Source: Clostridia bacterium (GTDB lineage Bacteria; Bacillota; Clostridia; Oscillospirales; CAG-272). Taken from it: a DNA stretch of 6,681 nt. The position numbers were made by a program, and so were the translations under genes. The stretch covers positions 1 through 6,681 of the forward strand of contig JAFQUL010000010.1 of NCBI GenBank assembly GCA_017408535.1, read 5' to 3'. Below the pieces are notes generated by a model. It was not told the origin of the DNA. It did no database searches and saw nothing but the letters and a program-made list of their open reading frames with translations. Of this stretch, positions 1 to 5,595 are shown piece after piece (the stretch's first letter is position 1; each line of letters starts with the position of its first letter).

Positions 1-80
1 CCGGGTTCATTTAACGGAACGCCGGTGGTAGGTCTCATTATCTCGACGAGAAGCTCGCCGATAGTCCAAATACGAGGCAT
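1..80 (-). CDS. PfkB/ribokinase-family sugar kinase, N-terminal fragment (runs off left edge)
   Basis: Only the first 26 residues are visible, beginning MPRIWTIGELLVEIMRP. The TIGELLVEI stretch matches the first beta-strand and glycine turn typical of PfkB/ribokinase-family carbohydrate kinases, which phosphorylate a sugar with ATP in the cytoplasm. The ATP-binding and catalytic GAGD region would lie outside the window. The start is the ATG at 80-78, preceded on the minus strand by a GGAG-type ribosome site (ACGGAGAA). It lies 25 bp downstream of the epimerase gene on the same strand, so the two probably share a transcript. Pairing with a ketose 3-epimerase suggests a keto- or aldohexose substrate such as fructose or tagatose, but this is inference. 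Family assignment from so short a piece is fairly good; substrate is unknown. Confidence 0.68.
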   Translation of the reverse strand, partial: MPRIWTIGELLVEIMRPTTGVPLNEP

Positions 81-105
81 TTTATATTCTCCGTTCTGTC
101 TTCAC

Positions 106-969
106 TTATGCGAATGCTTTTCTCAGGAAAGCAACCGACTCTGCGATCATTCTGTCCATTCCCTCTTCGTCGGCATTACCGGACAGATCGCGCCATACCT
201 TAATGTCAGAGCCTACAGATCCGCCGGACTTCATAAAGGGTTCCATAACTACCATGCCGTCAAAACCAATGTCCTTAAGAGCACTGCCGATAGCAGTCCA
301 GTCAAGATGACCCATGCCGGGAAGCTTGCGGTTGCCCTCACCTACGTGAAGGTGAGCGAGCCATTCTCCGGTAGCACGGATAGCGGCAGGAAGGTCGTCC
401 TCCTCTATATTCATGTGGAAGGTGTCGAGCAGTACCTTAACGCTCTTACGGTTAACGTCGCGGCAGAACTTAACACCCTCGCTGGCATCGGTGAGAAGCA
501 GGGTCTCAAAACGGTTGAGGACCTCAAGAGCGATGGTTATACCGAGACGGTCAGCCTCGTCACCGACTCTCTGCATTCCCTCAACAGCTCTCTTCCAAAG
601 GCCTTCCTTGTCAAGATCCTTGAAGTCATAGGGCCAGCAGTTATAAAGAGCACCGATAAGTATTTTGCAGTCGATCTTCACCATCTGGTGCATAATATCA
701 CAAAGGAACTTAACGCCTGCCTCGCGGATAGCGGGATCGGCAGAGGAAACATCCTTATCCTTGGGAGGGCCAAGGTTTGCGGATATCTCAAGACCAAGCT
801 CGGTTGCGGTAGCCCTAAGCTCCTCAAGCTGAGCATCGGTCATATCAAGAAGGTCACCGGCACCAACCTCAAGGACGTCAAAGCCGGCCTTTTTTGCCTT
901 TCTTGCGAGGGCACAGTAATCAGCACCCCAGTCACGTACCCAGTATGCGTAAAGAGTTCCGAATTTCAT
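106..969 (-). CDS. Ketose 3-epimerase, D-psicose (allulose)/D-tagatose 3-epimerase family
   Basis: A 287-residue cytoplasmic TIM-barrel protein of the sugar phosphate isomerase/epimerase (AP_endonuc_2-like) superfamily. Enzymes of this family interconvert free ketohexoses at C3, for example D-fructose and D-psicose, using Mn2+ or Co2+. The expected metal and catalytic tetrad is present: E149 (in LEVLNRFE), D182 (in LDTFHMNIEE), H208 (in HLHVGEGNR) and E243 (in VVMEPF). Substrate-contact residues E155, H185 and R214, and the YAYW start with W112 in YNCWP, also fit. Length is usual for the family (about 290). The start ATG at 969-967 has a GAAAGGAAG ribosome site about 8 bases upstream. The gene leads an operon with a PfkB-type kinase. 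The gene lacks TTA, CTA and TCA codons almost entirely, suggesting biased codon use. Exact sugar specificity cannot be read; a hexulose- or inosose-type epimerase is a less likely alternative. Confidence 0.88.
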   Translation of the reverse strand: MKFGTLYAYWVRDWGADYCALARKAKKAGFDVLEVGAGDLLDMTDAQLEELRATATELGLEISANLGPPKDKDVSSADPAIREAGVKFLCDIMHQMVKIDCKILIGALYNCWPYDFKDLDKEGLWKRAVEGMQRVGDEADRLGITIALEVLNRFETLLLTDASEGVKFCRDVNRKSVKVLLDTFHMNIEEDDLPAAIRATGEWLAHLHVGEGNRKLPGMGHLDWTAIGSALKDIGFDGMVVMEPFMKSGGSVGSDIKVWRDLSGNADEEGMDRMIAESVAFLRKAFA

Positions 970-1021
970 AACAGTATCTTCCTTTCAAGGTAAAAGAAAT
1001 TTATCTTTTTCTACTGGTTCA

Positions 1022-1050
1022 ATTATATATCCCGCGGTATAAAAAGTCAA
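1022..1050 (-). promoter_or_regulatory. Sigma-A-type promoter for the epimerase-kinase operon
   Basis: Read on the minus strand, TTGACT (1050-1045) and a perfect TATAAT (1027-1022) are separated by 17 bases. Transcription would begin near 1015, giving a leader of about 45 bases before the epimerase start. Confidence 0.75.
1028..1041. promoter_or_regulatory. Candidate operator: imperfect palindrome centred on CCGCGG
   Basis: TAT-C-CCGCGG-T-ATA is symmetric except for one mismatched pair either side of the CCGCGG core. It lies wholly inside the spacer between the -35 and -10 of the minus-strand promoter, where a bound repressor would block polymerase. No regulator gene is in the window, so this is only a positional and symmetry argument. 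Confidence 0.3.
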
Positions 1051-1101
1051 GAAATTTGTGGCTTTGGATCTTCCTGTACAGAAAAATATTTTAAAATCTT
1101 C

Positions 1102-1130
1102 TTGACAAAGACCGGCTCTTTTGATAATAT
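1102..1130 (+). promoter_or_regulatory. Upstream promoter (P1) for the HAD gene
   Basis: A perfect TTGACA (1102-1107) is followed after 17 bases by TAATAT (1125-1130); GATAAT at 1123-1128 with a 15-base spacer is an alternative -10. The start would be near 1137, about 60 bases before the gene. An 8-bp palindrome CTGTACAG (1074-1081) lies about 20 bases upstream of the -35. Confidence 0.55.
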
Positions 1131-1141
1131 ATTTTAGATTT

Positions 1142-1169
1142 TTGACAGAACAGTGGGTGCTTATATAAC
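1142..1169 (+). promoter_or_regulatory. Proximal promoter (P2) for the HAD gene
   Basis: A second perfect TTGACA (1142-1147) with TATAAC (1164-1169) at 16-base spacing. Predicted start near 1176, giving a leader of only about 20 bases before the ATG at 1197. It sits directly downstream of P1, so the gene may have tandem promoters. Confidence 0.6.
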
Positions 1170-1173
1170 ACCC
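1155..1173. promoter_or_regulatory. Inverted repeat overlapping the P2 -10 (candidate operator)
   Basis: GGGTG (1155-1159) and CACCC (1169-1173) flank the 8-bp palindrome TTATATAA (1161-1168), forming a nearly symmetric 19-bp element that covers the P2 -10 hexamer. Position suggests a repressor site; in P1 transcripts it could also form a short hairpin. No known operator consensus was recognised. Confidence 0.35.
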
Positions 1174-1196
1174 GGAGATACACTTTAGGGAGACTT

Positions 1197-1718
1197 ATGT
1201 TAGACCGATTTTTCGTTCCGGATTACCTTATCAGTAGCTACAGGGAGCTTACTCCGGAATTTTTCGAATGTATAGGCGGAAAGGTGCTTATCACCGAGAT
1301 CGACGGCGTTTTGGGCGATTTCGGGGCAGAAACTCCGCACGAACAGGTAAGGGAGTGGCTTGATAGCCTTTCTCGCGGTAGAGTTAAGGTAGTTATCGTT
1401 TCAAACCGTGATGCTGACAGTGTCGGCAAATTTGCATATGATCTACCGATTCCTGCTTATGCAGATGCGGGAAAGCCATCGGTAGGTGCTATCAGAACGG
1501 CAATGAGGATGCTTGGCGGAGATCCGGGAAACACGGTACTGCTCGGCGGCAGACTTCTGGTTGACGTTTTTGCCGGAAACCGTTTGGGCCTTACTACCGT
1601 GGCTATTGACCCCGCCGGAAGAAGGGTGGACAACCGCCCGGGCATAGAAAAAAGACTTGAGAAGAAATATGCCGATATTTACAAACAGAGAAAGAACAGA
1701 GGCAGCGCTGAATTCTGA
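1197..1718 (+). CDS. YqeG-like HAD superfamily (class IIIA) protein with altered catalytic motifs
   Basis: A 173-residue cytoplasmic protein resembling the YqeG family of small HAD phosphatases in length and layout: LTPEFF near residue 18, motif I at 33-39, motif II VSN at 68-70, the motif III lysine K93 in GKP, and the motif IV region around 117-123 followed by GNRLG. Family members normally have T-D-x-D-x-T-L at motif I and G-D-Q-x-x-T-D at motif IV. Here motif I reads T-E-I-D-G-V-L, so the nucleophilic Asp is E34 and only D36 remains; in motif IV the Asp after G117 is G118, with D123 kept. The protein may be a weak or non-catalytic HAD, which is inference. Start ATG has AGGGAG only 4 bases upstream. 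The gene is monocistronic with tandem promoters and its own terminator. Physiological substrate of the family is poorly known. Confidence 0.78.
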   Translation: MLDRFFVPDYLISSYRELTPEFFECIGGKVLITEIDGVLGDFGAETPHEQVREWLDSLSRGRVKVVIVSNRDADSVGKFAYDLPIPAYADAGKPSVGAIRTAMRMLGGDPGNTVLLGGRLLVDVFAGNRLGLTTVAIDPAGRRVDNRPGIEKRLEKKYADIYKQRKNRGSAEF

Positions 1719-1738
1719 ACCTCGGGATTTATCCAGGC

Positions 1739-1763
1739 AAAAAGGATCAGTGCTCCTTTTTTT
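1739..1763 (+). terminator. Rho-independent terminator after the HAD gene
   Basis: AAAAAGGA (1739-1746) pairs with TCCTTTTT (1754-1761) around a 7-base loop, ending in a run of T to 1763. The stem is A/U-rich, so termination may be moderate. It is placed 20 bases after the stop codon and before the next promoter. The symmetric A and T runs could allow some action in both directions. Confidence 0.6.
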
Positions 1764-1780
1764 ATTACCGCTGTATTTTA

Positions 1781-1809
1781 TTGACAGACAGGGCTGTTTG
1801 TGTTATAAT
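1781..1809 (+). promoter_or_regulatory. Perfect-consensus extended -10 promoter for the radical SAM/ferredoxin operon
   Basis: TTGACA (1781-1786), a 17-base spacer, then TATAAT (1804-1809) preceded by TG at 1801-1802. All twelve core bases match the sigma-A consensus. Start is predicted near 1816, giving a leader of about 75 bases. Such a match suggests strong expression unless repressed. Confidence 0.88.
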
Positions 1810-1889
1810 GCAAAGTGACTTAATATGCACTTTTTAATCCATAATCAATAGAGAAACACAGAAAAACAGAAAGGGAACGGAATCAGATA

Positions 1890-3455
1890 GTGAAAGATCT
1901 TAAGGGAAGAAAAGCGAGAATGCTTCTCGTGTATCCCGATTATACCGACCGGGACTGTACAAATAAGACCAGCGGCGGCAACTACAGCGAGGGTCTTGCC
2001 TCTATTTCTGCCGTACTTAAAGAAGGCGGACACACGGTAGGCTTGCTCCACCTTCTCAATCTTCATACCGAGGAATCATATAAGAAAAAGCTTACCGATG
2101 CGGGAGAGTACGATATAATCGGATTTTCCGTCCGTACCACCGCCTTCCCGGACGCTCAAATGTATATAAAATGGACCAAAGAGGTATATCCGGATGCGTT
2201 TATCATTTGCGGAAGCTATCACGTTACCCTGGTACCGGAGGAGGTCCTGGCTGTCGAGGGTGTTGACTGCGTGTGCGTAGGTGACGGAGAGTATGCGGAG
2301 CTTGAGCTTTGCGATAAGATGAGTGCCGGCGAGGATTATACCAATATCGAGAGCCTTTATTTCAAAATGCCGGACGGGTCATTTAAGAAGAACCCGATCC
2401 GTCCTCTTTTCTCCGATCTTGACAGACTGCCTATCCCCGACTTTGATCTCTTTGATTTCGATAATCTCGAGTCCTCAAAGGTCGGTACTGCTATAGTGGT
2501 AGTCAGCCGAGGTTGCTTTTACAACTGTACCTATTGCGGCAACGGTAACTTCAGAAAGGTTTATCCCAACAAGAAGATATATGCCCGTTTCCGTTCACCC
2601 GAGAATGCGATCCTTTATCTGAAAACACTTATTTCAAAGCATCCGTATATAAAGTTCATCAACTTCAGAGATGCCATATTCAATATGTTCCCCGATTGGT
2701 TCGATACCTTTATCGAGCTTTACAAGAAGGAGATCGGTCTTCCCTGTACCGGTAATATCCGCTTCGACATTCTTACCGAGGATACGGTAAAGAAGATGAA
2801 GGAGTGCGGCTTCTATACAGTTGATATGGGACTTGAGAGCGGCGATCAGGAGATGCGCTTCAAGTATCTGCGCCGTTATCAGACCGATGAGATGATACTC
2901 CGCTGCTCAGAGTGGTTCCACAAATACGGTATACCGCAGTTGACCTATAATATAATCGGTCTTCCCCACGAGGATATCCATAAGGCACTCAAGACCATTA
3001 AGCTCAATGCAAGAATGAAGAGTGACCGCGTTATTCCCAATATCTTCTATCCTTACGAGGGTACTCCCCTTTATGAGATATCAAAGGAGGCGGGCTTTAT
3101 CCCGGAGGGTGACTTCACTCAGCGAAGAGTTCCTCTGGTACAGCCCCAGTTCCCTGAGGAAGAGGTACTGTTTATCGAGGCTTACTTTATGCACTTTGTC
3201 CGCAGATACAAGTGGGCTTACGCTATGCCTAAGTGGCTGGGAAGGCCCTATGAGAAGTTCCTTGACGTGAGAGTTACCGGCAGATTCGTTCCTCACAAGT
3301 TTCTTGTCTGGCTCCACGATTGCTTTGCCGCAGTAAGAAACAAGCTCAAGGATTTCCTCGTTCACCATCTCCCCGGAATATACGTTAAGCTGAGAATGCT
3401 AAAGCACAGAAAAAAAGCAAAGAACCCCGCAGGGGAAGAGAAAAAGGAGTCGTAA
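1890..3455 (+). CDS. B12-binding-domain radical SAM protein, substrate unknown
   Basis: A 521-residue enzyme with the layout of class B / BchE-like radical SAM proteins. Residues 11-145 look like a cobalamin-binding Rossmann domain (MLLVYPDY, GFSVRTT at 78-84, CGSYHVTLVPEEVL at 107-120, GDGE at 131-134), without the DxHxxG histidine loop of base-off B12 enzymes. Residues 200-400 form the radical SAM domain: C209, C213 and C216 in the CxxxCxxC cluster motif, the SAM-binding GLESG at 314-318 and YNIIGLPHE at 353-361. The C-terminus (about 455-521) is basic and amphipathic, ending in a Lys/Arg-rich tail, hinting at membrane or nucleic acid contact (inference). The family carries out methylations, ring formations and rearrangements on unreactive carbons. 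The chosen start is GTG at 1890; an in-frame ATG at 1920 with AGGGAAG upstream would start at the domain edge and is also possible. The ferredoxin gene follows after one base. Confidence 0.85.
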   Translation: MKDLKGRKARMLLVYPDYTDRDCTNKTSGGNYSEGLASISAVLKEGGHTVGLLHLLNLHTEESYKKKLTDAGEYDIIGFSVRTTAFPDAQMYIKWTKEVYPDAFIICGSYHVTLVPEEVLAVEGVDCVCVGDGEYAELELCDKMSAGEDYTNIESLYFKMPDGSFKKNPIRPLFSDLDRLPIPDFDLFDFDNLESSKVGTAIVVVSRGCFYNCTYCGNGNFRKVYPNKKIYARFRSPENAILYLKTLISKHPYIKFINFRDAIFNMFPDWFDTFIELYKKEIGLPCTGNIRFDILTEDTVKKMKECGFYTVDMGLESGDQEMRFKYLRRYQTDEMILRCSEWFHKYGIPQLTYNIIGLPHEDIHKALKTIKLNARMKSDRVIPNIFYPYEGTPLYEISKEAGFIPEGDFTQRRVPLVQPQFPEEEVLFIEAYFMHFVRRYKWAYAMPKWLGRPYEKFLDVRVTGRFVPHKFLVWLHDCFAAVRNKLKDFLVHHLPGIYVKLRMLKHRKKAKNPAGEEKKES

Positions 3456-3456
3456 A

Positions 3457-3639
3457 ATGGCACACAGGATCGATCAGAACAAGTGTATCAGCTGCGGTAC
3501 CTGCGATATGGAATGCCCCTTCGGCGCAATAATCATAAGCGACCTGGGAAAATTCAGTATTGACGCAGAAAAATGTACCGACTGCGATAAATGCGCCAAG
3601 GCTTGTCCCGTTGACGCCGCCGAAAAGGTGTCTGAGTGA
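3457..3639 (+). CDS. Small 2[4Fe-4S] bacterial-type ferredoxin
   Basis: A 60-residue soluble electron carrier with two complete CxxCxxCxxxC(P) motifs: C10, C13, C16, C20 and C40, C43, C46, C50, each last cysteine followed by proline. These bind two [4Fe-4S] clusters, and length is typical of clostridial ferredoxins. The ATG lies one base after the radical SAM stop codon. Its ribosome site AGGAG (3445-3449) is inside the end of that gene, so translation is probably coupled and the two proteins made together. The likely job is to supply low-potential electrons to reduce the radical SAM cluster (inference from adjacency). The gene ends with two in-frame stops, TGA TAA, and a terminator hairpin follows. 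Identity as a ferredoxin is secure; the partner is inferred. Confidence 0.93.
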   Translation: MAHRIDQNKCISCGTCDMECPFGAIIISDLGKFSIDAEKCTDCDKCAKACPVDAAEKVSE

Positions 3640-3674
3640 TAAGCGGACAAAAAGCTACAAGCGCGTAAAAAATT

Positions 3675-3703
3675 AAACGGTTATAATCATTTAAGCCGTT
3701 TTT
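3675..3703 (+). terminator. Rho-independent terminator after the ferredoxin gene
   Basis: AAACGG (3675-3680) pairs with CCGTTT (3696-3701); TTA and TAA inside can extend the stem across a bulged G. It ends in TTTTT (3699-3703). It lies 35 bases after the stop and closes the radical SAM/ferredoxin operon. Confidence 0.65.
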
Positions 3704-3734
3704 CAGAAAAGCCAATGGGAAGTTGTATTTTGCA

Positions 3735-3763
3735 TTGACAAAACAGCAGACATAAGATACAAT
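3735..3763 (+). promoter_or_regulatory. Promoter of the first solute-binding protein gene
   Basis: TTGACA (3735-3740), 17-base spacer, TACAAT (3758-3763; five of six bases of consensus). Predicted start near 3770, with a leader of about 60 bases. Confidence 0.75.
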
Positions 3764-3778
3764 TGTTACAGATACACC

Positions 3779-3800
3779 CCATGATTGCAGATGATCATGG
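3779..3800 (+). other. Leader hairpin upstream of the first binding-protein gene
   Basis: CCATGAT (3779-3785) and ATCATGG (3794-3800) form a perfect 7-bp stem with an 8-base loop in the predicted 5' untranslated RNA, 17 bases before the AAGGAGG ribosome site. It could stabilise the messenger or tune translation. It has no T-run and is not a terminator; no riboswitch class was recognised. Confidence 0.4.
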
Positions 3801-3831
3801 TAGGTAACTTGAATTACAAGGAGGAATATGT

Positions 3832-5328
3832 ATGGCAAAGCGTATTACATCTGTTCTTCTTATTTTAGTGATGCTTTTTTCCTTTGTTGCCTGTGCAGAC
3901 AGCGGGAAAGCCTCAGATAATAAGAATGAAACAACCACCGCACCTGCGGACACAACCGAAAGTGGTATAGAATATGAACAGGACGATCTCCCCGATACAT
4001 TGAATTTCGGAGGAGAGGGGTTCACTATACTTACTGTCGATGACGGACTTCACACCAGCGAGATCACAGCCGAAGAGCTTAACAGCGACGTTATAAACGA
4101 CTCTGTATATAACAGAGAACGTTTTGTTGAGGACCGTCTCGGTGTAGAGATAGAAACTGTAACGGTGGATGATTACGAGGATATTAACACAGAGTTTGAC
4201 AAGATGATCAACGCTGACGATGACACTTATCAGATCTGTGCTACTAAAACAGTGTGGTTTGCTCCTTATGTGTTTGACAGCGTTCTTACTGACCTGTATA
4301 CAGTAGAATATCTTGATCTTGAAAAGCCCTGGTGGTCACAGTATTTCAGTGAACAGGCAGAGGTGAAGGGTGACCTTTATCTTGCAACCGGTTCTCTTTC
4401 CCTGTCTCTGACCAGATTCCTTTTTGCAATGTTCTACAATAAGAATCTTGCAGAGGAATATTCTGCTACTTATCCCGAGCTTGCCGATATTTATACCGTC
4501 GTTGATAGCGGGGACTGGACCTATGACAAGTTTTACGGTATCGCTGCAGATATATACGAAAATGTCAACGGTGATAACGAAAGAGATGCAGAGGATACCT
4601 ACGGCATCGGTTACCAGAACGGAATAGACATAGATGCTCTGTGGAGCAGCTTTGACGTTAATATATTCTCCCGTACCGATGACGGATGGTTTGAACTTGA
4701 CGTTAATACCGATAAGCTTTACGATGCTCTTGAGAAGATACGTGTCCTCATTCACGAAACCGGAGGTTGCTTTGTTCCCGAAGACGAATCGGACAGCGGC
4801 CTTGACGATCTTTCTGCCAAGTTTGCCGACGGCGGTCTCCTGTTCATGGTAAATAAGATCCATGCAGCAGAGGGCGCAACTCTCCGTAATATGCAGGATG
4901 AATACGGTATAATTCCTTATCCCAAGTATGATGATAAGCAGAAGGAGTATTACTCCTATGCGCATGACCAGTATTTCTCTTTTTCAATTCCCAAAACCAA
5001 CCGCAATCCCGATATGGCAGGTGCGGTTCTTGAGGCGATGGCGTCTTATTCCTACAGAGATACTCACCCCTCATATCTTAACGTTGCTCTTAAGGGTAAG
5101 TATATGAACGATCCTCAGTCGAGAAGAATGATAGATCTTATAGTTAACGGCTTCAAACTTGATTCTTCTTGGATATACTGCCAGAAGGTAGGCGATTTTG
5201 GCGGTGTATATAGATCGACACTCGGGGAAAACTCGCAGTCATACGCCAAGGAGTATGCAAATCTCGATAAAAAGTTCAAAATCACCCTCAAATTGCTCAA
5301 CAAAGAGTTTAATCCCGAGGATAACTGA
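3832..5328 (+). CDS. Extracellular solute-binding lipoprotein (family 1-like), paralogue A
   Basis: A 498-residue secreted binding protein, probably anchored to the outer face of the membrane. The N-terminus has a K/R start, a hydrophobic core and lipobox FVAC with lipidated C21, then a Thr/Asp/Glu-rich linker (about 22-50) before the mature fold begins at DTLNFGG. Motifs usual in clostridial sugar-binding proteins of the COG1653/SBP_bac_1 type are present: GDWTYDKF, a DTYGIGYQ segment, LSAKFADGGLLF, and GIIPYPKYD. Residues 244-255 (N-x-N-G-D-x-x-x-D-A-x-D) resemble an EF-hand-like calcium loop. Start ATG has AAGGAGG (3818-3824) at 7 bases; an out-of-frame ATG lies at 3828. No permease or ATPase gene is nearby, and a strong terminator follows, so the gene is transcribed alone and its transporter must lie elsewhere. 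A close paralogue starts 313 bp downstream. The ligand, likely a sugar or oligosaccharide, cannot be read from sequence. Confidence 0.85.
   Translation: MAKRITSVLLILVMLFSFVACADSGKASDNKNETTTAPADTTESGIEYEQDDLPDTLNFGGEGFTILTVDDGLHTSEITAEELNSDVINDSVYNRERFVEDRLGVEIETVTVDDYEDINTEFDKMINADDDTYQICATKTVWFAPYVFDSVLTDLYTVEYLDLEKPWWSQYFSEQAEVKGDLYLATGSLSLSLTRFLFAMFYNKNLAEEYSATYPELADIYTVVDSGDWTYDKFYGIAADIYENVNGDNERDAEDTYGIGYQNGIDIDALWSSFDVNIFSRTDDGWFELDVNTDKLYDALEKIRVLIHETGGCFVPEDESDSGLDDLSAKFADGGLLFMVNKIHAAEGATLRNMQDEYGIIPYPKYDDKQKEYYSYAHDQYFSFSIPKTNRNPDMAGAVLEAMASYSYRDTHPSYLNVALKGKYMNDPQSRRMIDLIVNGFKLDSSWIYCQKVGDFGGVYRSTLGENSQSYAKEYANLDKKFKITLKLLNKEFNPEDN
4062..4862 (+). repeat. Duplicated segment, copy A (matches 5881-6681)
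   Basis: This part of paralogue A aligns without gaps to paralogue B at a constant offset of 1819 bp up to the window end. Identical blocks include 4267-4308 (42 bases), 4564-4617 (54) and 4805-4862 (58). By hand count about 28 of roughly 265 residues differ. The 5' ends and the promoters do not share this similarity. Confidence 0.85.
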
Positions 5329-5341
5329 ATTGAATAAAGAT

Positions 5342-5370
5342 CCCCGCCCGGCATCCCGGGCGGGGGTTTT
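5342..5370 (+). terminator. Strong rho-independent terminator after binding-protein paralogue A
   Basis: CCCCGCCCGG (5342-5351) and CCGGGCGGGG (5356-5365) form a perfect 10-bp GC-only stem with a 4-base CATC loop, followed by G and TTTT (5367-5370). It lies 13 bases after the stop and should separate transcription of the two paralogues. Confidence 0.92.
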
Positions 5371-5510
5371 ATATGCAGAAAACAGATTCTGAAGTAATAA
5401 ATGTTGTCAACGATAGTGAGCTGTCTTGGAACAAATAGTAATACGTATCCGGATGAGTCATTCTCACAAAGTTAGGTATCTGCCCTTGTGTGTATTAAAG
5501 GCAAAAATGC
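5371..5510. other. Intergenic stretch between the binding-protein genes, no supported gene
   Basis: The whole gap between the two genes is 313 bp (5329-5641). Apart from the terminator and the promoter with its leader, this stretch holds nothing I can support. It contains an 8-bp palindrome ATACGTAT and an imperfect hairpin (TGCCCTT with AAAGGCA) just before the next promoter, but no tRNA-like fold or convincing small gene. It is not similar to the region upstream of paralogue A. Confidence 0.6.
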
Positions 5511-5539
5511 TTGACAGACAGCCCTTTTTATGATATACT
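5511..5539 (+). promoter_or_regulatory. Extended -10 promoter of binding-protein paralogue B
   Basis: TTGACA (5511-5516), 17-base spacer, TATACT (5534-5539) with TG at 5531-5532. Predicted start near 5546, giving a leader of about 95 bases. The first 11 bases, TTGACAGACAG, are identical to those of the radical SAM operon promoter. Confidence 0.82.
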
Positions 5540-5595
5540 CTAAAAAATAGTGCTTTTAACAACTGCTTTTGTTTTTGCACTTATAACGTACTGAG

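Noticed and set aside
25..993. A 322-codon open frame opposite the whole epimerase gene
   Set aside because: It is codon-aligned antisense to a clear enzyme gene and stays open because that gene avoids TTA, CTA and TCA codons. The translation has no recognisable domain and there is no supported ribosome site.
1812..1833. Hairpin AAAGTG/CACTTT at the start of the radical SAM leader, as a possible attenuator
   Set aside because: The predicted transcription start falls within the left arm, so the stem would be largely missing from the RNA. The stem is also short and AT-rich.
1719..1889. Search for a precursor peptide gene in front of the radical SAM gene
   Set aside because: Only a nine-codon ATG frame near the transcription start is seen, without a ribosome site. 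The enzyme also has B12-type rather than SPASM-type architecture, so a peptide substrate is not indicated.
3765..3808. GTTAC/GTAAC pairing that would extend the 3779-3800 hairpin into a larger leader structure
   Set aside because: The left arm lies at or before the predicted transcription start, so the outer stem probably does not exist in RNA.
4336..4965. A 209-codon open frame antisense to binding-protein paralogue A, with a similar one at 6155-6574 opposite paralogue B
   Set aside because: Both are codon-aligned mirrors of the conserved coding strand. Their resemblance to each other simply follows from the gene duplication.
5373..5438. A 21-codon frame (ATG to TAG) just after the strong terminator
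   Set aside because: It starts within a few bases of the terminator, has no separate promoter or true ribosome site, and resembles nothing known.
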